NCBI RefSeq assembly: GCF_008831285.2
Contig: NC_045147.1
Coordinates: 19,074,854 to 19,138,853, forward strand
DNA from: Nymphaea colorata
Lineage: Eukaryota > Streptophyta > Magnoliopsida > Nymphaeales > Nymphaeaceae
Length of the DNA: 64,000 bases
Reading direction: 5' to 3'
The notes below the pieces were generated by a model that worked only from the letters and a program-made list of their open reading frames with translations, ran no database searches and was not told the origin of the DNA. The position numbers and the translations under genes are program-made. Below, one piece after another: positions 37,308 to 49,500 of this stretch (the stretch's first letter is position 1; the number at the start of each line of letters is the position of its first letter).

Positions 37308-40300
37308 CTATTTTGTAACAGAACCAGCACAACCTCCCAAATAATATGATTTTGCTTCACTTGCTTGTGGGCTAAACGTCCCTCTACTTCCAGTCCAGGG
37401 ACTTCGCTCTCGCCTTAGCTCCGCTACGCGTGGGCTGTACCGTCTTTCTGAGATCTGTGGGCTTGGTAACCCCTTGAAATCTGTTATGGGCGATTCCTTT
37501 GAGCTAGTTACTTTTGGACTATGGGCATGTCTGATTTCACCACGGCTGCGAGTAATAATGTCATCTAGTATCTCCCCATCATCTGTAGAGGTGCCCCTCA
37601 TAGCTGCAGCAACACCACTTATCTCATGATCCTGCAACTGATAACAAACTCTTAGAAAATAAGATCGGAAAAGAAATTTTTTCATTGGCAGAATAGAATA
37701 AAAAAGAATGGTAGCTGGAAAAGAATACAAGGGATGCATGTCCACATGGACGAGCGAACATGCATGACATAGCATACAAACACAAAAAAAGGGGGCGGAA
37801 ATCCTTAGTGTTTAAAGCTTCAACTGCATGAAACTGTCCATATCAGTTGTGTAACCAAACAATACAAAGAGAACTTACGGCTGTAGTGTTGAAAGATAGA
37901 GATGGAGCTTCTTCATACGCTGCTGCATCCAACTCTTGAAGGTGTGCACCCTTGAAAAACTTGGGTAGAAGATATTGTCGTACAGGAACTAGCAGCATGA
38001 TCATCATAGGAAACAAAACGCCAGCAATGGGAATCTTTGTGATTCCGAAACAGATGAGCAAGTAGATTGTCTGAAAGATTGTGAAAGTGGTAATGGCTTT
38101 GAAGGGCACTGTTTCTATGAATGTTGCATGACATTCCTCAAGCACTCTGTAGCATGTAAAGAATGAGAACGCAGTTCAAATGCAACATAGGATTTAAAAT
38201 GAAAGATGATATAATCAGATATTTTATTTGTAAAAACTTAATGGAGGACTCAAAAAAGGTGTGTAAAAAGTTAAAGGCAGTTCTCTCATATTCCAACATT
38301 TGACAGGAAAATGTGTATTAGTATGAGAAAGGATTGAGCATGTACTTGTATCTTCTGCTTGGAGCCGTGAATAGAAGCAGTATCCTTTCCCAGAACTGGT
38401 TACCAGGCAAGCTTTCAATGGCCATGAAAGCAAAGTAACCCCAAAGTACTGATGTTGGTATTTTCTTTAGAACTGGCATGGCAGCAAGGCAGGTTCCAAC
38501 CATTATCGCCTGCATAAGGTTGCTCAACCTTTGTTCTTTGACCTCCACAGGCAATAAGTCATCAATTTCCTTGTCAACATCAAACACAGTCTCATCAACT
38601 GGTGCATTCATCATTCCCATACTTGAAGCCATTTGGATCGTGGAGTCCTTTAGTTCCTTCAGGCCCTGTTACAAATAAATGGCATAAAAATATTTTGTGT
38701 GTCTGAGAGAGGTAGCACTCAAAATAGTTAACTCCACTTACGATGGAAGACGCGCCTTGATTGATTAAGGGGGTCTGCATTTGCTGATAAGCTTCCTGCA
38801 TATTTCCGTAAAGTTGGTTCAAGTTTGAATTCTGGTTGATGCTTTTACGAGCTGTTGTGACCAGCCGGTTACGTAGAAGCTGGGTGGACATGATTGCTAC
38901 ATTAATCCTCAAAATTCTTCCATTTTTCAAATTTAAAAACTGTTCATTTTTGTACCTGATGCTTGAGAGTTGCCAGACTTTTTGTATGCATAGGAGATTG
39001 TGGGATGACACCATTTGATGGAGGGACGCCAATAAGGCCACATAGCAAAGTCTGGCACACGGAAAATAGTCTTTCAAAAACATTCTGTGCAGACATGCAA
39101 AACAAGGAAAGAGAAAGAGAGAGGAGAGAGAAAGAGACCAAAAACCCCAAAAGAAGGAGATCATAATGATATGAAGGTGGCTTTCTTAAATTAAAATCTT
39201 CCTGTTGAGCAAGTTGAGAAGCAACACTGTGGTCAAAGTAGTAGAGAACAGCAATCATCGTTGCTGGTATGAATGCACCAAATATATACAGAAGTGGCAC
39301 ATCTACCATTTCCTGCCAACTTTAAAAAAATAAGATCAGTCATATATCCTTGAGACAGTGACACATGAAATTTGTCTGTTTCATGGAACAGCAAAGTCGA
39401 TACTAACAAACTTCTCAGTGCATATTTTCTAATGAAAACAAGGGAGCATGATAATGGACTAAGATTAACCGTTCCTACAATACAGCAATGAACTTCCTCT
39501 TTCAAAATGCCAAAAACTAACATCCAGACAGACATAGCACAATAACTGGAGAAATTGGGAATGGCTTTTAGACCTTAATCACCATCCAGTTTGAATATGC
39601 ACCATGAGACCATGGATTGGGGCTAAAGAGGCGCCGAGGAATTCCTCTTGGAATGTCTCTGGCAGGTATATATGAAATTGCGGTCCATAGAAGAACCATT
39701 AGAGGCACACCATAGTCCGCAACAAGTCCTCGCAGCCAACCTGCAAGAAAATCATATGTATGTATCATCAATGTTTCTCCAAATGAGTCCTATTTAGTTT
39801 AAATTATTCCCATCAAGCATGAGCAAAATCTTTGTACTCAGTTTCCTGTAAGAATTCTCTTTGCCATTTTTGTAAAGTTAGAACAGGTAAATATCATTAT
39901 AGATCAAGACTTGGAACTCGAAGTACCAGAAACCCTTAACAAAGTCAACCTTCAAGAGTCAGAACAAAATTAGTTCAGAGAGAAACCTGTTCCATATCGC
40001 CATGACCGAGCTTTCCGGCTTCTTAATGCAGTCAACAGGAGTCCAAAGGAAAGTACAAGAGCAAACATTCCATTGCCAAACCTCCATGCTGGCGAGAACT
40101 CCAGGAGTTTGGGATTTTCTCTTTCTGGAACTCGAAATTCGTCCACAAGACCCTAAAATGATTATCAATGCTTTATTTGCTAGACCAAATAACACATTTC
40201 TAACATTTACAGTAAAAAGAACATTCCTCAAGATTATGTATGCAGGCTTCTTTTCCTTTTTTATTTGATGTATCAAGGAATGCAAGCCTGACTGTATAAC

Positions 40301-42337
40301 AGCCCTGCCTTTCATAAGCTGTGAGAACCTTTAACCAGCTAACTAAACAGAGGAAATGAAAACTAAGAAAAGAAAACCTGTAAAAAAATAATTGCCTGAA
40401 AGCAATGGCGGAGCCACATGTAGGCAGCTGTGGGCAGTTGCCCACATCAGCTACATAAAAATTCTTTATTTTCATATGGATGCATTCAATATTTTGCTTA
40501 TTTATATATAATGGTGCCCCTAAAGATATGGGTATTCTTGAATTAATGCCCCCTCAGTCCAAATTTCCTGTCTCCAACACAGCTAAGAAGTAAAAAAAGT
40601 TCATTTCAGCAGCATCCAGATAGGAAACTATGTTTGGGACGACTACTGACTAAGATGACCTGAACCATCATCAACCCAATTAAAGCTGACGATTGGTTTA
40701 ATGCCTCAAAGTTCATATCATGCAGGAAACTGGAGGAAGATAACAGTCTAAAACAATACTAACATGAGCAAAGCAAAGGACAAAACCACAACACACCCAT
40801 TTAAATTTTCAGGATGGTAATTTTTCTGTGCGAGTTCTACTTGGATTTAAGTGATAAAATTGTCCTTACGAAAACGCTCCCAAAATTTCAAAAAACAAAG
40901 AAAAATATGACAATAGAAATAACATGAAATTAGGTATTTGTACAAAATAAATAAGTGATTAAAGAAGTGTTCGTAATATGGTTTGGAGAAAAGGGAGAAA
41001 CAGATGGTTAGCAGGTAAGAAAAACAATCTTCTGAAGAACCTCAATAAAACATGATAACCTTACAGGACATACTGCAAATAGCACAATCTTTTTCACATT
41101 TTCCAGTCAAATTGTTATTATCTTGATATTTCGAAAAGAAAAGGCAGTATCGATGATAACAGATTGGATAGATTGGTTCTCTTTTGTAGGATGAAAAAGC
41201 ACATTGGGAGGTTGTCCAAGCAAGGAAATGAACCTACGCAGAAATCTTACTTTAATAGCCTGTTGTATGAAGAGCATGGCTATGAGCAGGCCAAACAGTT
41301 CCCCAGCTACACGAGTGAATCTGTTAATAATTGAGCAAGCACCCAATATTGCCAGCAAGAACAGCAGAAATGCAGTCCAAACACATACCCTTCATCACAT
41401 GAAAGACAGATTTACATACGGAAAGGCCCAGGTAATGGCACACAGTCACATACTATAGAAACACATACAAGAAAGAAATGATATTCAAAAGAGGAAGCAA
41501 CAAAACGAATGGGCCGCAGTGATACCATCCGGTCCATGCCAAGAAGAATTTTGGTCCCAAATCTGCCCTGTCTTTAGCAAAGCTAAACATAAATGTATAC
41601 ATGAGCACAGTTGGCTCCGCTACACCAAGGATCAAAAGAGGCTGACCCCCAAGAATAGAATGTATTATGCCACAGAGTGCAGTGGAAGCCAAGGTTTGAA
41701 CTGCAGTCAGGATTCCATCTGGGGCAACATAAGAAGCCATGTCAGGCAAAATTCTTTTGTTCGACAATCGTTGGGATAAGCACGTCAACAATGGTTAGGA
41801 TTCTTAAGAACTACCAGGAAAAAAAAAAATGGAACTCTAGCGGTTATGCTTCATATCACCTGTACTTCTCTCCAATTGTTCTCCAAATGATATCACCGGG
41901 ATGGCCGATGCAAAAAATATGTAGGTAGTTGGAGCAAGAATCCTACACATTAACCATGACAGGTTTGATTCCAAAAGGAAGAATATTCTTTAACGTTTAC
42001 AAATGCGAGCTGCCTTTACAAAAGGTACAGAAAAGAGGAACTTCAACACAGCTATTTAAATTACTACTAATGAACAACCAAAATCGAAGGAAAAGATTGT
42101 CACGTTGTAAATACAAGAACTAGATAAGCATAGCAACAACAATATGACAGTCTGTTTGTCATACATATCGTATTCCAGTAAACAAAACAGCAATCACATG
42201 AACTACTTTTATCAGTCAGGCAGACATCGATACCTGATGCCTGCAGTAAAACCACTAGTCCAGTCCTGTCTGTAGCACAAGAGCCTTCCTTTCAGGTCAT
42301 TCTTGATCCCCTGGAATGGCACGAAGGTCTCTTCCAT
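37308..42337 (-). CDS. BOR1: BOR1-like boron (borate) efflux transporter, SLC4/HCO3- transporter family
   Basis: Plasma-membrane borate exporter of the SLC4 fold; in Arabidopsis BOR1 loads boron into the xylem. Twelve coding exons: 42234-42337, 41860-41942, 41526-41718, 41251-41389, 39987-40152, 39574-39740, 39139-39312, 38956-39051, 38742-38879, 38346-38665, 37879-38146, 37308-37631; 723 aa, near the usual 700. Recognisable segments include the N-terminal [66 protein letters not shown] and [20 protein letters not shown]. Many hydrophobic segments run throughout. The cytosolic loop carries YGNM (Y398) and YQQM (Y405), YxxPhi-type motifs at the numbers reported for Arabidopsis BOR1 sorting. 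PKFFKG near residue 588 lies close to its reported ubiquitinated Lys590. The tail is long, Ser/Arg/Pro-rich. The ATG was chosen because it matches the family start ([11 protein letters not shown]). Confidence 0.95.
40395..40590. mobile_element. Possible transposon remnant in a boron transporter intron
   Basis: ATGGCGGAGCCACAT...GGGCAGTTGCCCAC followed by GGTGCCCCTAAAG and ATGCCCCCTCAG resembles a widespread plant repeat whose copies carry TGGCGGAGCC next to G/C-run motifs. It lies in the intron between 40153 and 41250. I have only motif similarity from memory; no ends or target duplications were identified. Confidence 0.35.
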
Positions 42338-42361
42338 GCTTACAGTGATTGTTGACAGTGG

Positions 42362-42461
42362 TCACCCACGATACTTACAATGACTTGATGCCAAGCACTG
42401 GAGATGAAACAAAAATACTGAACCAATCGTTGCACAGAATTCGCAAACCATGGGCTACATT
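42362..42461 (-). promoter_or_regulatory. Possible upstream ORFs in the boron transporter leader (AUG-stop and 29-codon)
   Basis: If the DNA upstream of the main ATG (42337) is transcribed, the leader contains an ATG-TAG start-stop pair (42460-42455). A second ATG at 42451 opens a 29-codon frame ending at a TGA at 42364-42362, 24 nt before the main ATG. Upstream ORFs and AUG-stop elements are known to mediate boron-dependent translation of Arabidopsis boron transport genes. Whether these lie in the mRNA here is not shown by the sequence. Confidence 0.35.
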
Positions 42462-43579
42462 ACAGTTGCACTGAGAACACGGGCCAAACTCTCGGTTCTC
42501 AAATTAAAAGACAAGATTTTCATTTACTTTATGGATGACAAAAATGAGAAACCCAGAAAGCAAACTGCAAACCAATTTCAAAGACCTTAAGGAAGTCCAA
42601 CAATCTACAGGAGGAGGGGATGGGTAAGAGCTTCCTCAATAATGAGAAACAAGATTACTGCCCATTTGGTACTCAACCTATGCCTCCACAAGAGGACAAC
42701 AAGAGGAACAACCTGGGAACGATGATCAGCTTGGTTAGAGCTCACAAACTTATACAGCTAAAGCTTCTAGAGAATAGCACCAAGGAACAAGTCAACTCAA
42801 ACAGCAAGCATCCAGCTGATAAGCAAAACTCCAAATGAACATGCACTTAAGAAAGAACTGTAAGATTTGACAGGCAACAAGCATATATTGGGATTAAAAG
42901 GGTACGTAACTCCATAGTCAAGAAAAAGAAGAATCCCACGAGAACACACAAGTATATTCATTGGGAAGAAGTGGAAAAGAGGAAGTGGGTAACGTAGAAA
43001 GACTTTCTTGGTAAAGAAAAGAAAATGCCGTTATGCTCGGTCTAATGAGAAGAGGAGGCAAAAAGAAAAGTGGGTCGGAAGAGCGACAAACTGAGGCAGA
43101 AGATGACAAAGATGGTGGAGTTTGATCCTCTGCCTTGATTTTTCATCTTCATTTCCTTTTCCTTTTTTTCTTTTTCCTGGTTACAACCTGCTTCAGCTTT
43201 GGACCATGCCAATGCAGAGCAACCTCAGGGTCTCGACTCAGTATCGCTATAGTATGCGCTTTAACGTTTCATGTACACCCAAGTGGGAAGATGTACGTGA
43301 CAACTGACAACTTTAGATGGGTAAGAATTCGGTAAAGGTCCATGCACCTGTGTCTGGTACCTAAAATAAGACTTGGACATACAAAAAATTCAAATTATTT
43401 AATTTGTTTTAAATCAGTTTTAATTCAGGTTTTGAGAGTTATAGTTCATTAATATGTAATTTTTTTTTTTATATCATTTGCCTATACTTTTTAAAGTTGC
43501 TATTCCTATACCCACATCCTTGTATCTATATTGGAAGCTATACCCATACTCGTGTAACTTAAAAGTTTATAAACTACTC

Positions 43580-43790
43580 TACTAACTACGGCTCGAGCTT
43601 GGCACGACATTCGAAACCTGTGCTTAGGTTCGATCCGATGAACATAAAAAAAATATATTATACATATAATAATATACATATAATTATACATACCAACCCG
43701 AGCTTGCCCACAACTTATTAAATCGGCCTTGTGCCTATTTTTCAAAGTCAAACTCTAGCTGGTGCTGGGTACTCGGCCCGATGCGCAACC
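43580..43790. repeat. Dispersed repeat related to 22255-22510 (opposite orientation)
   Basis: GGCTCGAGCTTGGCAC, an A/T-only core with TATACATATAAT units, ACCAACCCGAGCTTGCCC and TACTCGGCCCGAT reproduce in reverse the block order of about 22255-22510. Sequence identity is patchy. Confidence 0.4.
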
Positions 43791-44093
43791 TTACCCACAA
43801 CAGAGAACAGAGAGATTAATGACTTATTGTTAGAACTTAGAACTTGACCAGATTTGATGACCCAAATTTTGGAGAATTGATCATTGACGACAAGTTCATG
43901 GTAATTGGCAAATGCAAAAACAACTACTACGTTGTGAAACAATTTTTAATAACTCAATTATAAAAAAAAAATAATCAAAAAGAAAAATCTGCCTTCTTCA
44001 CTTGGTGCATAGACAAACTTGAAGGAAGCTAGTAGTTTAATACGTCAACTTAAGTGTTTTTATCCGGACTTTCAAAGCTTATCGATATTTGTG

Positions 44094-44175
44094 GGCCGAT
44101 ATTGCTTACTTCAAAAATCAACCATTATAATTACGCCGATTCGCCCATATCAGCCGGTACAGGCTGATATAAGAG
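44094..44175. repeat. Dispersed repeat fragment related to 20231-20310
   Basis: GGCCGATATTGC, CTTCAAAAATC, CCGATTCGCCCATATCAGCC and GGTACAGGCTGATAT parallel the copy near 20.2 kb. The class is unknown. Confidence 0.45.
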
Positions 44176-44574
44176 GACGCATAAATCGTGATTTTGGTCT
44201 GAAATAGGCAAACGTTGAATCGGTGTTGAAATGAGAAGATCGAAGTTTCACAGGTTACAAGACTGCCAGTAACTTTTGTATTTAGACATTTCTTGAGGAG
44301 CATAATTCAAACGGTAACCTGAAACGTTTTATGCACTATATTTCTAGTTTGATCGAGGGCTATTCTCCTCGGGATGGATCTTTACGTGTAGGCTAAAATA
44401 CTTGGAGATCTATCTCTTGGTACCAACATAGCTCTACTAGACCTTGGGACAAAGGAAGGGGAGGGGCGCTTCGGCTTTCGTTCAAGCAGTGGGATTAATC
44501 TTCCTGTTCACCTGTATATACCCATTAAACTGCCTTTGAAATTTGATTGTTATCCCTTTTTAATTGTTTCAATA

Positions 44575-44712
44575 TTTTTTGTTCTTTTCTATTTTTTTTT
44601 ATTGGAATTGCATTCTTTGAACACCCCCTCATTCTTCCTTGCCCATGAGGTCTTGAGCTGCATTCGAACCTAGGTGGGGTAGGGTACAACCGTTGACTAG
44701 AGCGTCATAATC
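44575..44712 (-). mobile_element. tRNA-derived SINE candidate
   Basis: On the minus strand an A-box-like TAGTCAACGG (44700-44691) is followed about 30 nt later by a strong B box GGTTCGAATGC (44671-44661). An A-rich tail (AATAAAAAAAAATAG) lies near 44606-44592. The size of about 130 bp fits a short plant SINE. Target-site duplications were not found. Confidence 0.5.
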
Positions 44713-45473
44713 CTTTCATTAATAGTTCAGTTTCATGGAAATCAAACCAACAATGCACTTTCTCCGCAACTTCTTGCCCAACCAACTATCCTAACCCACT
44801 GGGACAATATCATACTTCTCTGAACCCATTCTTCTGTCAATTTTTTTAATTCCCATATGATTGATTTGGTATTCTTTTTTAATATTATCAATCTTGGGGT
44901 ATTGCATAGTAGTAGCATGCATGATCAATTTAGCACTTATTTCATGAGCGTGCATTCAACGTGTTCGTTTTAACTGCCACATGGGGTTCTTAATTGGTCA
45001 GGTTTATCCGGTTACCAACCTCCAAATATAATTTTGTATATTTGGGCGTAGTGAAGAAAAAAAAAACCCGATCACTGACCAAATTCGGATTTGGTATGAC
45101 TTTTTGCATTCTTTCCAACACAAGAACCAGATACATTTACAATGTAAATGCCGGATAGTTGGACTAGCGTTTTTGAAAGAACCGCACCCGAATTTGAATG
45201 GAATCAGAACTTAATTAATAGAGTTGTTTAAGTAAGCTGGTCGAGTAGACGGACATATATAAAGCGCATTGCCTGTTTGATTTTCATAGGAGTTAATTTT
45301 TTAGACAGTAAAATGTGAGATTGTGACACTCAAGTTGAATGGTGCACCGTACCCTCAGCCCAAGATCCTAGATGCAAGGGAAATGGAGAAGCCTTTAGGT
45401 CTTCTTCGAGATGTACATTATTAACCTTCTATTCACCTGAATTATATCTCAATTAACCTAGATTGGACTGGAA

Positions 45474-45600
45474 CTGGTTTCCACTAAATGTATGAATGAA
45501 TATGAATCAGATTCGGCACAAAATTTTTGTCGCCTTTTATTGGATCTGATTCAATTTCGACCATACATTCAACTCATTTAGCGGTGCCAGTTCTGATCCA
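45474..45600. repeat. Imperfect fold-back (inverted repeat) element
   Basis: Arm 1 (45474-45516: TGGACTGGAACTGG, CTAAATG, GAATCAGAT) is the imperfect reverse complement of arm 2 (45541-45600: ATCTGATTCAA, CATTTAGCGG, CCAGTTCTGATCCA). The loop is about 25 bp. It could be a MITE or a hairpin-forming transcript; neither is established. Confidence 0.75.
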
Positions 45601-46359
45601 TTTGTAGCCTGATGAGTCCCTTCAAACTGCATCTATAATCACATGAACTCCATATCTTTCCATGGTCACACAATATCATAACTACAAGAAAGTTCCAGGA
45701 AGAATGTAGCCAACTCTTACTTAGGGGCTAGGGCCCATGTTATTTTCAGGCTTCCTGGTTTAAATTGTTAGTTCATTTGCCTTATTTTATGAAGTGATTA
45801 AAGATTTGTCATCACCCAAAAAGAAGCCATGCGCGGTAACTTTGCAAACAAGAGGGATGAGAAACGAGAATAAAGACAGAAAGAATAACGTATTTGGAGG
45901 TTCATAAATATTCATTGCATGTGTTACTAGAAAATGTTTAACCCGGGAGCTTCAAACACTTGTGTATGACCTAATTCCTCAGTTTTAAAAGCGCAGGCAA
46001 AGAAAGAAGATGGAAGCACCAATTAGGGTAGAGAGATTTGGGGTTGAAGCGCATATGGAATCTGATCTAAGTCCAAAACTTTTTTGTGTTTAGCTGAAGA
46101 ATTTGGTTCGTTTATGACCGACCTAGTGACCAATATTAAGGCATATAAATCAGGGTTTAGCACTAAATGACGAAGATTTCATCTGTTTGTATTTAACAGG
46201 TAGCTGACCATGCCAAGGCTAATCCTTGGTATCATCATTTTTTGAGTCTTATTTTAATAACGTGGTGCTAAAACTTTTTGGGTGTTTATGGGGGAGTCCC
46301 TATCTAAACTTGAGTTTTGGTTTCTTCAAGGATGAATATGGTTGAAAAAAGTGTGTGTG

Positions 46360-46565
46360 TGTACTCGACTTCGAGTTGAGCTCGACTCGAACTTACTCGG
46401 TTAAGCTCGACAAACTAGTACATCGAGCTCGAGCTTAACTGAAAGCTTCAAGTTGAGCTCGAGCTGACCTTATACAGCTCGCCTCGAGCATGACCCAAAC
46501 TTGAGCCGAGCAGTATATGGTTCGAACCAAGTTGAACTGACCAAAATCGAGCTCAACTTGGCTCC
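46360..46565. repeat. Self-complementary GAGCTCGA-rich repeat
   Basis: Repeated GAGCTCGA, AGCTCGAGC, TTGAGCTCGA and CTCGACTCGAA motifs occur in both orientations over about 200 bp, giving extensive self-complementarity. Such elements recur in plant genomes as small non-autonomous repeats. It is not coding. Confidence 0.65.
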
Positions 46566-49500
46566 TGTACGGCCCTAACAACAGCTTGCCATTTCGTGAG
46601 ATCTTAGTCAGCTAAGTAGATTAGTGGCCAGATTCAATTGATCGGTACAGCCAAAAAGCACGAAACTCTCATAACGAGATGTTAACCACTTGCAACCCTG
46701 AAATCGAGCAGCATGGACGGGTTCAGGGACGTAAGCGAGTTACATATTTCCAGTTACCAATTTGATTTGAATTCATTTAGTTGGACTTGGTAAAAACAAC
46801 CCCGGATGCGACTACCAATTAAGATAAAGATCCTAATGGGTTTTATAAAGATCCATGCCGATTACGTAGAAACTGTCCGATCTTATGCTAGTCAGATCTG
46901 AAATTGGTTTTATATATATATATATATAAAAAGGAGTCTCAATTTGAGTCTGAATCCGAAGCTGATAACACACAATCAGATTAGTTGAGTGCCAGTAAAG
47001 GCTCGATCTTACCGAATCCAAACTTTTTCACACCCCTAGGCAGGTTAATCGTCGTAATTTACTGTGTTTGCAACGTATGCAGGATTAAAAAACAAACCTG
47101 CTGCAGACGTATGCTGCCGAAAGTGAACTTGGCCAGTTCGTGCGTGCTAGCATGGACAAGTGGTCGGAGCTCAGAGGAAGGTAGCTCAACTACTCTTTCT
47201 CTTTTGTCTTCCTTTCTCTTAATTATGAACAAACTATTTAGATCACTTGTTTTCTTTTCTAAATAGTTGAAAGGGAAGATCTGGTTCAGAACTATTTCAT
47301 GAGTAGCAGTTGAACCTTATGTGTCCTCTCTGACCAAGAGTTGCCCTCTCTTCGCTTTAGCAAGATAAGATGCATGCCCACGAAAGTCTGCCATGATAGT
47401 CCCCACCTGATAGCTACCATCACTCATTAAAGAAACCAATTTTGGCCTCTAAATTTTATAGTTCATTGATTCAAAACCATATGATTTCCTTGCTTAATGA
47501 TGTTACGGTTTAGCAGTTGATTTGATATATTTAAATTCGCCGTCTTAAGGTGAAAGCATTTTCTTATTCTAAAGGTTTCCATGTAATCGTAAAGATTAAG
47601 CATGTCCTTTTGAACTTCGGGAAATTTAAACAAAAGAGAAAGTTGCTAGAACTTACATCAACTTTTTGTTTTCTGTTCTACTTAAAAAATTATGAGGACA
47701 TCCGCATAAAGCAGGTAAAAGTTTATAAAGAAGATGAATGTTTCAAGTCACGTTGTTAATATGTTCATACACTCTCCCAATCAGTTCGCCCCATCTAACC
47801 ATTTCTAAAGCAAGTCACTGACGCCAATGCAATGTGATGGTAACGCATCGTTGGTTCTCAAAATGGTGTTGATCTCTCTGCACAATCAGCAGCAAGAGAA
47901 AGTAGCATTCCATCGATGTGAACTTGGGATACTGCAAAAATCTGCTCACTAAATATTCCAATTCAATCAACACAGCATCTCCATGAAATCTCTGCTCACG
48001 TCTGATCAGGTCGCCTTTTTGCGACAGCTGAAGTGGGAAATCCAGTCTCAGATCTTCATAGAAAGATCGGGATAATGCTACAGGTCCTCTTGGACCCAAC
48101 GGGATACAGCCACCATCTATGTTACCTTTGAGATTTTACATAATCAAACTTCTTTTGCGCCCCAAGGGGTAAAGCTCAAACGGGTAGGTGGGAGTGCACA
48201 GAAGGTTATACTCCTGTACCAAAAAGAAGGGTGAGCTCTATTGATACCAACACAGTTTTTGACCTTGAGAGTAAGGAAAAGGAAGAAACTTCGGCTTTGG
48301 TTTGGATGGTGAGATCAAAAACCTCCCACACCCAAATAACTTCTTTTGCATTCATAATGCGACAGAGACATGATGAAATGGCTTTTCTGGTTCAGACTTC
48401 CTGACCACAGAACCAGCTGAAATAACTAAAGGGCGACAAGATAATTGCTTGAATTGTGATGGGTAAAGTTGATTACTCAATCCAGAGTACGACTAGTTTG
48501 TCTACCGTGCCCGTCACTTCTCCGCTTTATTTAAATAATGCATCAAAAAGCCAAACTATTCTCGGGTTGCTTCAGTCCCACTTTTTCTTCTGCTCTTATT
48601 TAAACCATGCATAAAAAAAAACCAACTTTTCGTGGGTTGCTTCACTCCCACTTTCTCTTTTGCTCGTGTTTTTTTTATAACTTTGCCAAAAAATTGTCAA
48701 CTCTTAGGTTGGTAGCTGGTACAAGCTGCAATTGGCAGTCAGCAAGTGCTACAAACAATGAAGCAAGGTGTATGGATGTGAAAGGTTTCCGATTTAGGTT
48801 TGCATCCATTCCTTTACCGAATTCGATTTGTTGAGACCCTGTGTAATAAGATTTAGATTCAAAATATTTTTTAGAACCGAGTTCATATCCGGCTAGCATG
48901 AGATCCAATATGTACATATGATCGGATCATGTCTTTATTGGATTCTTTACAGATACCAAGTCAGATTTTATGCAGCAGTAAAACTGCATACAGAATCTGA
49001 TTACTAATTGAATCTGAAGTTCTTACCAGATCTGAATAAATGGATTTGAAATAGAATCGAAAAACAAGTGTACGCCATCCATTGACATCCCCACGTAGTT
49101 CTATTAACAAGACACGAAAATCTATGACCTTGGATGAAACCAGATCGTTTAACCATTTTCTAATCGTTTAACCATTTTCTATTGCCACAAGGCAATGGCA
49201 TCTCATGTGCCAAAAAAGGCACCATCTACTGGGATACGGGGGTGGACTTGAGATTTTTTAAGATGTTAAAAGTTCAATAATCATGTCTTGTCCCTAGGCA
49301 ATTATTCATGAAGGTTTGCGTCTTCCCTAGATTGCCTAACCAATAAGGACAGGAGGCGCGCTGTTTCTCATTTGACATGTACGTGTAGTGAAAGTATATA
49401 GGGTTAGGTTCTTCAACATGCATTTCTTCAAGTCTCTAGTAGTCACCTCGAAATGACTTTTTAACTCGTTTGTGTCTTGATAATTTAGATTGTTAGGTGC

